From Mucilaginibacter sp. SJ (GTDB lineage: Bacteria > Bacteroidota > Bacteroidia > Sphingobacteriales > Sphingobacteriaceae): DNA of 64,000 bases. Positions 57,820 through 64,000 of the stretch are shown one piece after another. A program made the translations under genes and the position numbers. The notes under the pieces were generated by a model. It was not told the DNA's origin. It ran no database searches and worked only from the letters and a program-made list of their open reading frames with translations. Each line of letters starts with the position of its first letter. Positions within the stretch are counted from its first letter, which is position 1. Where the stretch lies: the NCBI RefSeq assembly GCF_028993635.1, contig NZ_CP118631.1, positions 4,030,001 through 4,094,000 on the forward strand, written 5' to 3'.

Positions 57820-58386
57820 TTAAAGCATGTTTCTTAATTTCTCCAGCCCGCGCGAAAGCAACGATTTTACCGTGCCTTCATTTTTATCCAGGATCTCGCT
57901 GATCTCGGTATTTGTTTTCTGTTCAAAATATCTTAAGGAAATAACCTCCTGGTATTTAATATCAAGCTTACGCAGGTTTTGACGGATCTGGTTGTAATCA
58001 TTGTAAGCTTTCAGCTCCTGCTCCATTATCTCGCGCTCGTTGCCGGCATGGTCATGCAGCAGCTTTTCCATCTGCGGGTTTTCCAGCAGTTGCTGTAATG
58101 ATTCCGGCTTGTATTTACTGCTGCGGTAATATTGATTAAGTTCATTGGTGGCAATGCGGTAAAGCCATGGCGACAGGCCTATCCCCCTCCATTTAAATGA
58201 ACCTATCTTCAAAAAAGCTTTTAGGAAAGTTTCGGCTGCGATATCCCTTGCCAGGTCATAATCCCCACAGCGACGCATAATGTAGCCGAATACCGGTTTA
58301 TACCAACGATCGAACACCTGCCCGAAAGCAGCCGGGTTAGTTCGGCATTGTTCAATAAGCTGGGCTTCGGTGTGGTTAGGGTTCAT
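57820..58386 (-). CDS. RNA polymerase ECF-type sigma factor
   Basis: 188 residues. Region 2 is YDLARDIAAETFLKAFLKIG (core RNAP contact and -10 recognition), a linker of about 50 residues follows, and region 4 is YQEVISLRYFEQKTNTEISE with the helix-turn-helix (NEGTVKSLLSRGLEKLR). It directs RNA polymerase to a dedicated regulon. It heads an operon with two membrane proteins that may sense or restrain it. Confidence 0.92.
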   Translation of the reverse strand: MNPNHTEAQLIEQCRTNPAAFGQVFDRWYKPVFGYIMRRCGDYDLARDIAAETFLKAFLKIGSFKWRGIGLSPWLYRIATNELNQYYRSSKYKPESLQQLLENPQMEKLLHDHAGNEREIMEQELKAYNDYNQIRQNLRKLDIKYQEVISLRYFEQKTNTEISEILDKNEGTVKSLLSRGLEKLRNML

Positions 58387-58539
58387 AACTGCAACGCCAC
58401 TATAATGCAGTAAGCATTATTTGGTTGCAATCTAATTTAAGGAAAAGAACATTGTTAATATAACCGCTATGTTTTAACAAAGCGTTGAATTTTGAATAAT
58501 TATATCCGGACATAGGCTATAAATTGGTATCATTGATAT

Positions 58540-59835
58540 ATGCCATATCATATGCGTTTTAATGTAAAGCAAAGCCCCTATTTCCTGTTTTCACCGTTCC
58601 TTGTTTATTACGTTTATCGTGTATTAAAATTTAAATATCCCGTATTATATGGTGATGAGCCCAGGTACGTTGGTTTTGCATCCAACTTAATTCATGGTTT
58701 TTACTCGCCCCCCGCGCCTGATATCAATTTATGGAGTGGTCCGGGTTATCCTGTTGTACTCATGCCTTGCGCCGCGTTGCATTTGCCAATTATTTGGTAT
58801 CCTTTATTAAACGCGCTTTTCTTTTACCTGTCGGTAGTGTTTTTTTATCAGGCCCTGCGTTATGTGGTTAAGGAGAAACTGGCGATGCTATTTGCTATTA
58901 TATGGGCATTTTATATTAATCTTTACCCGTTTTTACCCGCTATTTATACTGAGGTTTTTACTTCATTTTTAATAGTAAGTATTGTATACAGCATCACCTT
59001 GTATTATGTGAAACGTAAAACAAGGTACCTTGTACTTTCAGGTTTTCTGATTGGTTTCCTGGCCTTAACCAAAATCATTTTCGGTTATGTAATATTGCTT
59101 TGTTTGATTATCTGTTTGCTGTTAAGTATCATAAAGGCGATAAGAATATCTTGTATTAATGCGGTATATATCTTCGCTATAGCCTTGCTTACCACGGTGC
59201 CCTATCTTTCCTATACCCAACACCTTACCGGAAAGATTTTTTACTGGGGAAATTCCGGAGGGATGAGTTTGTACTGGATGAGTTCGCCTTATGATTTGGA
59301 ATATGGCGACTGGAAGGCTCCCTATCTGTCTAACTCAATACTCCCGATGCCGTTTAAATCAACCGAAGGCGATTCGCTGCTGCAAGCAAATCATGCCAAA
59401 GAGATATCTTTTATTATGGCGCATCAAGGTGTTGAGCAGGATGAACTTTTTAAAAAAGCGGCAATCAGGAATATTAAATCCGCACCTAAAAAATTTGTAA
59501 AAAATTACTTCTACAACATCTCGCGAATGCTTTTTGATTTTCCTTATTCATATACCTATCAGGTTACTCAAACAATAAACAACATTATTACAGGGTCTTT
59601 GCTTTTGTGGGCTTCCGTTACATGTTTAGTGATAAGTGTAATTAACCGGAAGAAGATCATCTATCCGGTTAAGCTAACCATGCTGCTTTTTACGGTTTAT
59701 TTTTTGCTTAGCGGCCTTGCAAGTGCTTACGTGAGGCAATTGGATGTTGTAGTGCCGATACTGCTTTTTTGGATAGCCTGTACTATTGATAAACTTCCAA
59801 AAATGAGCCTTAAGTTTAAAGAAACGGCTGCTTAA
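58540..59835 (+). CDS. Polytopic glycosyltransferase-like protein (GT-C type)
   Basis: 431 residues with about ten membrane helices. The first outside loop carries YGDEPRYVGFASNLIHGFYS, with the acidic DE pair expected of GT-C enzymes such as ArnT or GT39/GT83, which move sugars from lipid carriers. The C-terminal half is more variable. It converges with trmD with a 4-base overlap of their ends. Donor and acceptor are unknown. Confidence 0.68.
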   Translation: MPYHMRFNVKQSPYFLFSPFLVYYVYRVLKFKYPVLYGDEPRYVGFASNLIHGFYSPPAPDINLWSGPGYPVVLMPCAALHLPIIWYPLLNALFFYLSVVFFYQALRYVVKEKLAMLFAIIWAFYINLYPFLPAIYTEVFTSFLIVSIVYSITLYYVKRKTRYLVLSGFLIGFLALTKIIFGYVILLCLIICLLLSIIKAIRISCINAVYIFAIALLTTVPYLSYTQHLTGKIFYWGNSGGMSLYWMSSPYDLEYGDWKAPYLSNSILPMPFKSTEGDSLLQANHAKEISFIMAHQGVEQDELFKKAAIRNIKSAPKKFVKNYFYNISRMLFDFPYSYTYQVTQTINNIITGSLLLWASVTCLVISVINRKKIIYPVKLTMLLFTVYFLLSGLASAYVRQLDVVVPILLFWIACTIDKLPKMSLKFKETAA

Positions 59836-60512
59836 TCTTTATCCAAAAGATCCGGCCGTCGTGCTTTTGTACGCTCTAACGCCTGCTCGTGGCGCCATTT
59901 TTCTATTTCGGGTGTGTTGCCTCCTAAAAGGATCTCGGGGACCTTGTGCCCGTTCCAGTCGGCCGGGCGGGTATAAACAGGGGCATCCAGCAGGTCGTCC
60001 TGGAACGAATCAGACAGCGCGGATGTTTCATCGCTTAATACGCCGGGGATGAGCCTCACTACGGCATCAACCAGTACGGCTGCGGGCAGTTCGCCGCCCG
60101 AAAGTACATAATCGCCTATCGAGATCTCGCGGGTAACGTAAATGTCGCGGATCCGCTGATCGATACCTTTGTAATGACCGCAAAGGATAATGATATTTTT
60201 TTTGATGGAAAGCTGGTTAGCGATAGCCTGATTGAGGGTTTCGCCATCGGGCGACATGAAGATGATCTCGTCATAATCACGCTCTGATTTTAATTTCTCA
60301 ATACAAGCCGCAAACGGAGGGATGGTCATCACCATGCCGCTGCCGCCTCCGTAAGGGTAATCATCCACGCTTTTTTGCTTATTAGTGGCATAGTCCCGCA
60401 GGTTATGAACAACAATTTCAGAAATTCCCTTTTTCTGTGCACGCTGTAGAATAGAATGTGCAAAAGGACTTTCAAGCAAACCGGGTAAAACAGAGACGAT
60501 ATCGAAACGCAT
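59832..60512 (-). CDS. trmD: tRNA (guanine-N1-)-methyltransferase
   Basis: 226 residues. It makes m1G37, preventing frameshifts. The trefoil-knot SAM site is seen in IILCGHYKGIDQRIRD and REISIGDYVLSGGELPA, and the N terminus MRFDIVSVLPGLLESPFAHS is the family start. It keeps the order rpsP-rimM-trmD but is separated from rimM by four accessory genes and an intervening REP. It overlaps the GT-C-like gene's end. Confidence 0.96.
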   Translation of the reverse strand: MRFDIVSVLPGLLESPFAHSILQRAQKKGISEIVVHNLRDYATNKQKSVDDYPYGGGSGMVMTIPPFAACIEKLKSERDYDEIIFMSPDGETLNQAIANQLSIKKNIIILCGHYKGIDQRIRDIYVTREISIGDYVLSGGELPAAVLVDAVVRLIPGVLSDETSALSDSFQDDLLDAPVYTRPADWNGHKVPEILLGGNTPEIEKWRHEQALERTKARRPDLLDKD

Positions 60513-60516
60513 ACTT

Positions 60517-60612
60517 TCTTCAGACTCAGGATAAAAGAATCAGGATGCAAGATTACTGAAAAATGTGCTGTCCCCGAAATTGTCTTGATTCCTGAGTCTT
60601 GCAATCTTGTTT
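60517..60612. repeat. Inverted GACTCAGGA word repeat
   Basis: AGACTCAGGATAAAAGAATC on one side and TCTTGATTCCTGAGTCTTGC on the other are inverted relatives, about 60 bases apart, upstream of trmD. Confidence 0.55.
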
Positions 60613-60619
60613 CTGTGAG

Positions 60620-60991
60620 CTATCCTCTATGCTGATAGATCCCCCATAAATTCCCGGCGGGATCCGTGAAATGCGCGGTGATCTCCGGAAAATCTTTACC
60701 TATCGGTTGGGTTACGATACCGCCATTCGCTTCTACCAGATTGAGCGTTGCTTCTGCATCATCAACCATAACAGAGATCAGCAAGCCTGCCTTACCCATC
60801 GGTTCACGGCCGGTTACCCACATGCCGCTTACTTCGCCCACACCGTCGTCAAACGAGGCAAAGCCATGATTGTCGGTGCGAATATGCCAGCCGAAAACTG
60901 CCTGAAAAAACTTTGAGGATATGCTGATATCAGTAGCTGGAATCTCTATATAGCATATTTTACCGTTGCCGTAGGTGGGTTGCTTTGCCAT
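60620..60991 (-). CDS. VOC-superfamily protein (glyoxalase-like)
   Basis: 123 residues. Two VOC modules: KICYIEIPATDISISSKFFQ with SSKFFQAVFGWHI, and AGLLISVMVDDAEATLNLVE ending ITAHFTDPAGNLWGIYQH. The first resembles the family of bacterial VOC proteins of unknown substrate. It precedes trmD and follows the VOC gene at 61237 in the same direction, separated by a REP. Confidence 0.85.
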   Translation of the reverse strand: MAKQPTYGNGKICYIEIPATDISISSKFFQAVFGWHIRTDNHGFASFDDGVGEVSGMWVTGREPMGKAGLLISVMVDDAEATLNLVEANGGIVTQPIGKDFPEITAHFTDPAGNLWGIYQHRG

Positions 60992-61055
60992 GGGGCTATT
61001 GGGTTAAAGTTTTATGACGTTTGTTATGCTAAGGGTGAAATGACAAAAGAGGGCC

Positions 61056-61127
61056 TGTCAGTCTGAGCCTGTCGAAGACTCGCGCGGAGAGGCCTGCCCG
61101 CCATACTTCGACAGGCTCAGTATGACA
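61056..61127. repeat. REP palindrome (GAGCCTGTCGAAG type)
   Basis: CTGAGCCTGTCGAAG at 61063 onward and its inverse CTTCGACAGGCTCAG at 61106 onward form arms of 22 bases with about 20 matching. This REP type is common in Bacteroidota. A broken related piece (GTCCTTCACTACGTTCAGGAC) is at about 61200. Confidence 0.75.
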
Positions 61128-61236
61128 CCCATTTTAAGTTGTCATGGGTATGCACGAAGCATCTTCTTAGCCCTGTATAGCCGCTAAGCCCGGCGAAGAA
61201 GGTCCTTCACTACGTTCAGGACAAATATACCTTGAA

Positions 61237-61626
61237 TCAAATTACCTTCTCAATCATCCACCGATGCCCGAAAGGGTCAATAAAGTCACCCTGGCGGTAA
61301 CCATAGTCCCAGTCCGTTACTTCAGAAGCTATCTTTGCACCGGCTTGTTTCGCAGCTTCCATCACCGCATGTACGTCATCAACAAAAAGACCGATGGTAA
61401 CACTGGTAGCCTTTGCGGTATCGGGGCAAAGTACAGCCGTTCGTTCGGTTTCTTCGTGCAGGTGGAAGATGGTACCATCTATCGATAGTTCGGATACATG
61501 GATGCTGCCGTCATCATTACTGAAACGCCTGAGTTCAACTGCACCTAATGCTTTAATGTAAAAGCTGATATCGGTTATACCATGCGGAATGGCTAACTGC
61601 GGCGCAAAAGTTGGTTTTGTTGCCAT
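61237..61626 (-). CDS. VOC-superfamily PhnB-like protein
   Basis: 129 residues. The first strand begins LAIPHGITDISFYIKALGAV, then VELRRFSND and DGTIFHLHEET, and the end reads DPFGHRWMIEKV, typical of PhnB/YdeE-type VOC proteins. Function unknown; such proteins bind small molecules or metals. It is 16 bases after the XRE regulator and likely part of its transcript. Confidence 0.85.
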   Translation of the reverse strand: MATKPTFAPQLAIPHGITDISFYIKALGAVELRRFSNDDGSIHVSELSIDGTIFHLHEETERTAVLCPDTAKATSVTIGLFVDDVHAVMEAAKQAGAKIASEVTDWDYGYRQGDFIDPFGHRWMIEKVI

Positions 61627-61642
61627 GGTTATATTGGTTTGA

Positions 61643-61843
61643 TTAATCCTCGTCGTCTAACGAAAAAATATCCTCAACAGGTTTGCCAAATACGCGGGCT
61701 ATTTTTAGGGCCAGCACGGTAGATGGCACGTACCTGTTGCTTTCGATGGTATTGATGGTTTGCCGCGACACCCCGATAAGCTCTGCAAGCTCGGCCTGGG
61801 TTATGTTTTTAATGGCCCGCTCAACCCTGATGTTATTTCTCAT
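61643..61843 (-). CDS. Small XRE-type helix-turn-helix regulator
   Basis: 66 residues, essentially only the HTH: KNITQAELAELIGVSRQTIN followed by TIESNRYVPSTVLALKIARV. It lacks an effector domain, like YozG-type regulators. It overlaps the 145-residue membrane protein gene by 4 bases (ATGA); the pairing of a mini XRE with a small membrane protein is a recurring arrangement in bacteria. Targets are unknown. Confidence 0.9.
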   Translation of the reverse strand: MRNNIRVERAIKNITQAELAELIGVSRQTINTIESNRYVPSTVLALKIARVFGKPVEDIFSLDDED

Positions 61844-62277
61844 GCCTGCCCCTCTTCCTTATTGATGAGGCGGTTGATCTGGAAAATTTTCCACCTGAAA
61901 CGCACAATGAAAAACACAAGCGGTACCAATAAATTTAAAAACAAAATATGTTCGGTGTCTTTACTTAATATTAAACTCACCACCAAAAGTATATAATTTA
62001 CATAAATGGCCCACTGCAATGAATCAAGCCTGAGTTTAAAAATCTGTTCGTCTTCTATCCGTTCTTTGGCAAATGCAATAAAAAATAATCCTATGGCCAT
62101 GAGCAGTGTAGTAGTCATGAAAAAGATGTGATGACTGTTAAACAGGTCGTCGCTTACCGGTTCGCCATGCATGCGGAACCCCATTTCTTTTTTAAAGATC
62201 ACTATGGGGATATGGATCAGGAAAAGTGCAAGCCCCAAATACCTGAACCAGTGGGGAAATAGAAAACGTGATTTCAT
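61840..62277 (-). CDS. Membrane protein paired with the XRE regulator
   Basis: 145 residues from ATG at 62277 (MKSRFLFPHWFRYLGLALFL); the longer start at 62340 adds 21 unlikely residues. Four membrane helices, at about 12-29, 48-68, 85-103 and 107-125, and a charged tail. Unrecognised. By its coupled position it may be controlled by, or signal through, the mini regulator. Confidence 0.75.
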   Translation of the reverse strand: MKSRFLFPHWFRYLGLALFLIHIPIVIFKKEMGFRMHGEPVSDDLFNSHHIFFMTTTLLMAIGLFFIAFAKERIEDEQIFKLRLDSLQWAIYVNYILLVVSLILSKDTEHILFLNLLVPLVFFIVRFRWKIFQINRLINKEEGQA

Positions 62278-62365
62278 AATTGTAAAGTTTGGCTTACCAA
62301 AAGTAAAATAAACTTTACAAATATCAAGTATTTTTGACAAATATTTTTTAAAATTCCGTTAAATG

Positions 62366-62393
62366 AAAAATGCCCATGAGGGGACACGGGCAT
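62366..62393 (-). terminator. Terminator after rimM
   Basis: ATGCCCATG (62370-62378) pairs with CACGGGCAT (62385-62393; one wobble) around a 6-base loop, and on the minus strand TTTTTC follows. It closes the rpsP-rimM unit. Confidence 0.85.
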
Positions 62394-62437
62394 GGGGAGA
62401 TCTTATTTCTTTAATCTAAAAGTCTTTACTCTCAAAC

Positions 62438-62965
62438 TTAGCTTTCCAGGTAAATATCCAGCAAGCCTTCGGGCAGGTGGATGTAAATCTCACCGCCTTC
62501 AACATCAATTCCTTTAATGATCTCCAAGTTAAGCGGGAAAAGTACTTCCTTATTTTTGTACTGAACTGTGGCTATCAATTGCTGCGGATATTCCTGCACC
62601 GATAATATTTCGCCCAGTTCACCGTGGGTTTCATCTATAGCGATAAAGCCTTCCACGTCATTCAGGGTAAATTCGCTCTTTTTCTTTTTAGGTTTTAGCT
62701 TACCTGGCAGGTAGATATCCCGCTTTACCAGGGTGGATGCTTTTTCGATGGTGTTCACATCTTCCAGGTTAAGGTAAGCGTTGTTTTTTTGCAGGTATTT
62801 AATGGATGATACAAAATAAGGGATCATTTTCCCTGCAATATCAATAAACACCACATTAAATTTAATGGCTTCAATGCCATCAAAATCAACATAGATCTGT
62901 AATTCGCCTTTTAAGCCTTTGGTTTTTAGTACGCTGCCTATCCTGAAATGCTCTTCGGTTTTCAT
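62438..62965 (-). CDS. rimM: 16S rRNA processing protein RimM
   Basis: 175 residues. It helps mature the 30S head and binds S19. The N-terminal beta barrel starts FRIGSVLKTKGLKGELQIYV and the PRC-barrel part ends LNLEIIKGIDVEGGEIYIHL. It is downstream of rpsP as in E. coli, 123 bases apart with a hairpin between them, and followed by a terminator, so trmD is no longer in the same unit. Confidence 0.95.
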   Translation of the reverse strand: MKTEEHFRIGSVLKTKGLKGELQIYVDFDGIEAIKFNVVFIDIAGKMIPYFVSSIKYLQKNNAYLNLEDVNTIEKASTLVKRDIYLPGKLKPKKKKSEFTLNDVEGFIAIDETHGELGEILSVQEYPQQLIATVQYKNKEVLFPLNLEIIKGIDVEGGEIYIHLPEGLLDIYLES

Positions 62966-62983
62966 TTAAAAATATAATTAAAC

Positions 62984-63016
62984 AATAATGGCGAAGCTGT
63001 TTGCCTCGCCATTATT
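62984..63016 (-). terminator. Hairpin between rpsP and rimM
   Basis: AATAATGGCGA (62984-62994) pairs perfectly with TCGCCATTATT (63006-63016) around an 11-base loop. On the minus strand a T-rich stretch follows (GTTTAATTATATTTTT). It could partly terminate after rpsP or stabilise the 3' end. Confidence 0.6.
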
Positions 63017-63088
63017 CGGATTTAAGAAATCAAACGTATAGATTCAAGATAAAATGTTTTTCCTGCGTTCTGTACGCTCTCTTCAAAA

Positions 63089-63613
63089 TTATTCTGCGCT
63101 TTCAGCTTCAGCTTCTGGTGCTGCATCTTCTGCAGGAGCTTCTTCTTCGGCAGCAGGAGCGTTTTTAGCGGCAATAGCAGCAGCTTTTTCTTCGCTCTTT
63201 TTAGCTTCAGCAGCTAAAGCGGCTTTGCGGGCTTCGTCTTTAGCAACATTAAGGCTGGTTTTTTTGCCGGTGATTTTGCCTTCTTTCTGGTCAAGCCATT
63301 CAGCAAATTTGGTTTCAAGTTGCTCTTCGGTTAAAGCACCTTTTTTAACACCGCCTTGTAAGTGTTTTTTGTACAGCACACCTTTGTATGAAAGGATAGC
63401 ACGACAAGTATCGGTAGGTTGGGCACCGTTGTTAACCCAATCTAAAGTTTTGTCGAAATTGATGTCAATAGTTGCTGGGTTGGTGTTTGGGTTGTATGAA
63501 CCTAAACGCTCAATGAAGCGTCCATCACGTGGAGCGCGTGAGTCTGCTACTACGATATAATAAAAAGGTTTGCCTTTTTTACCGTGTCTTTGTAGTCTGA
63601 TCTTAGTTGCCAT
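63089..63613 (-). CDS. rpsP: 30S ribosomal protein S16 with C-terminal extension
   Basis: 174 residues, about twice the E. coli protein. The S16 core is MATKIRLQRHGKKGKPFYYI, VVADSRAPRDGRFIERLGSY and DKTLDWVNNGAQPTDTCRAI. After about residue 85 an extension begins that becomes Ala/Lys/Glu-rich and ends as an acidic run (APAAEEEAPAEDAAPE). Long S16 tails occur in Bacteroidota. It heads the rpsP-rimM unit. Confidence 0.95.
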   Translation of the reverse strand: MATKIRLQRHGKKGKPFYYIVVADSRAPRDGRFIERLGSYNPNTNPATIDINFDKTLDWVNNGAQPTDTCRAILSYKGVLYKKHLQGGVKKGALTEEQLETKFAEWLDQKEGKITGKKTSLNVAKDEARKAALAAEAKKSEEKAAAIAAKNAPAAEEEAPAEDAAPEAEAESAE

Positions 63614-63845
63614 TGTAAATTTTTATGTATTCAACATTATCCCCGGAGTTCTTTCTGCGGGGATGCAAAGGTATTAATTTTTATTATAATTAAAAATGGT
63701 TGATAATTAATTATTTATAGTTGAGATGAGTGGTTGATTAGGTTGGCTGGTGAATAGCTGTTTTTGTAGGACATGATTTGATTTATTTAGCTGTTTTTTA
63801 AAACTTAACATGGCAATAATTTAAAAAAATCGGAACTTACCCGTC

Positions 63846-64000
63846 ATGAGCATCAACAGAAAAATACGGATAGCTATTGATATGGATGAAGTTATTGCCG
63901 ATACCATTGGCAAATTCATCAGCATGTATAAAGAAAGGCATGGTGAAGAAATAAGCCTGGGCAATATGGAAGGTAAGGAGTTTAGGGAGATCCTGCCGCC
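63846..64000 (+). CDS. 5'(3')-deoxyribonucleotidase-like protein, N-terminal part (cut by window edge)
   Basis: 51 residues are visible: MSINRKIRIAIDMDEVIADT and on. D12-M-D14-E-V is the HAD nucleophile motif as in NT5C-type nucleotidases, which remove phosphate from (d)UMP or dTMP. The rest lies outside the window, so family choice rests on the start only. It is divergent from rpsP, with 232 bases between. Confidence 0.75.
   Translation, partial: MSINRKIRIAIDMDEVIADTIGKFISMYKERHGEEISLGNMEGKEFREILP

Noticed and set aside
63054..63560. 168-codon open frame opposite rpsP, Ala/Ser-rich
   Set aside because: It is the complement of the Ala/Glu-rich S16 tail and core, without a family match or independent signals.
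1..64000. tRNA, rRNA and known riboswitches
   Set aside because: No T-arm (GGTTCRANNCC) in a cloverleaf setting and no recognisable riboswitch core was found by reading the spacers on both strands; a covariance search was not possible.

Overview
The window looks like a chromosomal segment of a Bacteroidota bacterium of the Sphingobacteriaceae type (Mucilaginibacter or Pedobacter-like). This rests on family content and style: DUF4295 beside rpmG/rpmB, BshC (bacillithiol), a long S16, lipoprotein and outer-membrane genes, -7 elements resembling TAnnTTTG, and intergenic spacers full of short inverted word repeats. It is mostly core genome. No rRNA, tRNA, CRISPR array or prophage was recognised.

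Layout: 0-7.4 kb carries the start of gcvH (cut by the window edge), a TPR protein, a beta-lactamase-fold lipoprotein, a YbaB-type nucleoid protein, an MBL-fold hydrolase and the glycogen pair glgA-glgC. 7.7-19.5 kb carries polA and small repair and stress genes: tag coupled to an ExbD-like protein, an AhpD-like protein, two VOC proteins, an alkyltransferase-like protein coupled to trmB, a YtxH/DUF1469 trio, an AI-2E-type permease, an NtrC-type regulator with a tiny histidine-kinase-like partner, and an outer-membrane barrel.

19.8-29.3 kb is a nearly complete pentose-phosphate block on the minus strand: ppgK-like glucokinase, tkt, rpiA, tal, a HAD hydrolase, gnd, zwf, pgl. Glucose can be phosphorylated from polyphosphate, oxidised to ribulose-5-P and shuffled by tkt/tal; only ribulose-phosphate epimerase is absent from the block. 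A GH78-type rhamnosidase, DUF2339/DUF3999 envelope genes, a SprT-like protein, an MBL hydrolase, a LolC/E-type permease, rbfA and an M23-like protein follow.

At about 40.5-42.1 kb lies an IS110-family insertion sequence whose long structured leader may encode a bridge RNA. It is followed by bshC, then rimO and ftsY, which are separated by a 447-bp cassette: a GxxExxY gene bounded by a perfect 27-bp inverted repeat. DUF4295, rpmG, rpmB, a FAD oxidase, a YugP-type protease, apaG-dusB and a lipid operon (CPBP protease, DUF2007, cdsA, psd) lead to rplS. The classical rpsP-rimM-trmD-rplS group is in order but broken by accessory genes (an ECF sigma factor with two membrane proteins, a GT-C-like protein, VOC proteins, an XRE regulator with a membrane partner). 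The window ends inside a 5'(3')-deoxyribonucleotidase-like gene.

Most interesting: the GxxExxY cassette together with many intergenic spacers of the same architecture; the IS110 leader; the stand-alone phosphoacceptor-like protein coupled to the NtrC-type regulator; and an ExbD paralogue whose transmembrane Asp is Asn. All functions are read by eye from sequence; no database search was run.
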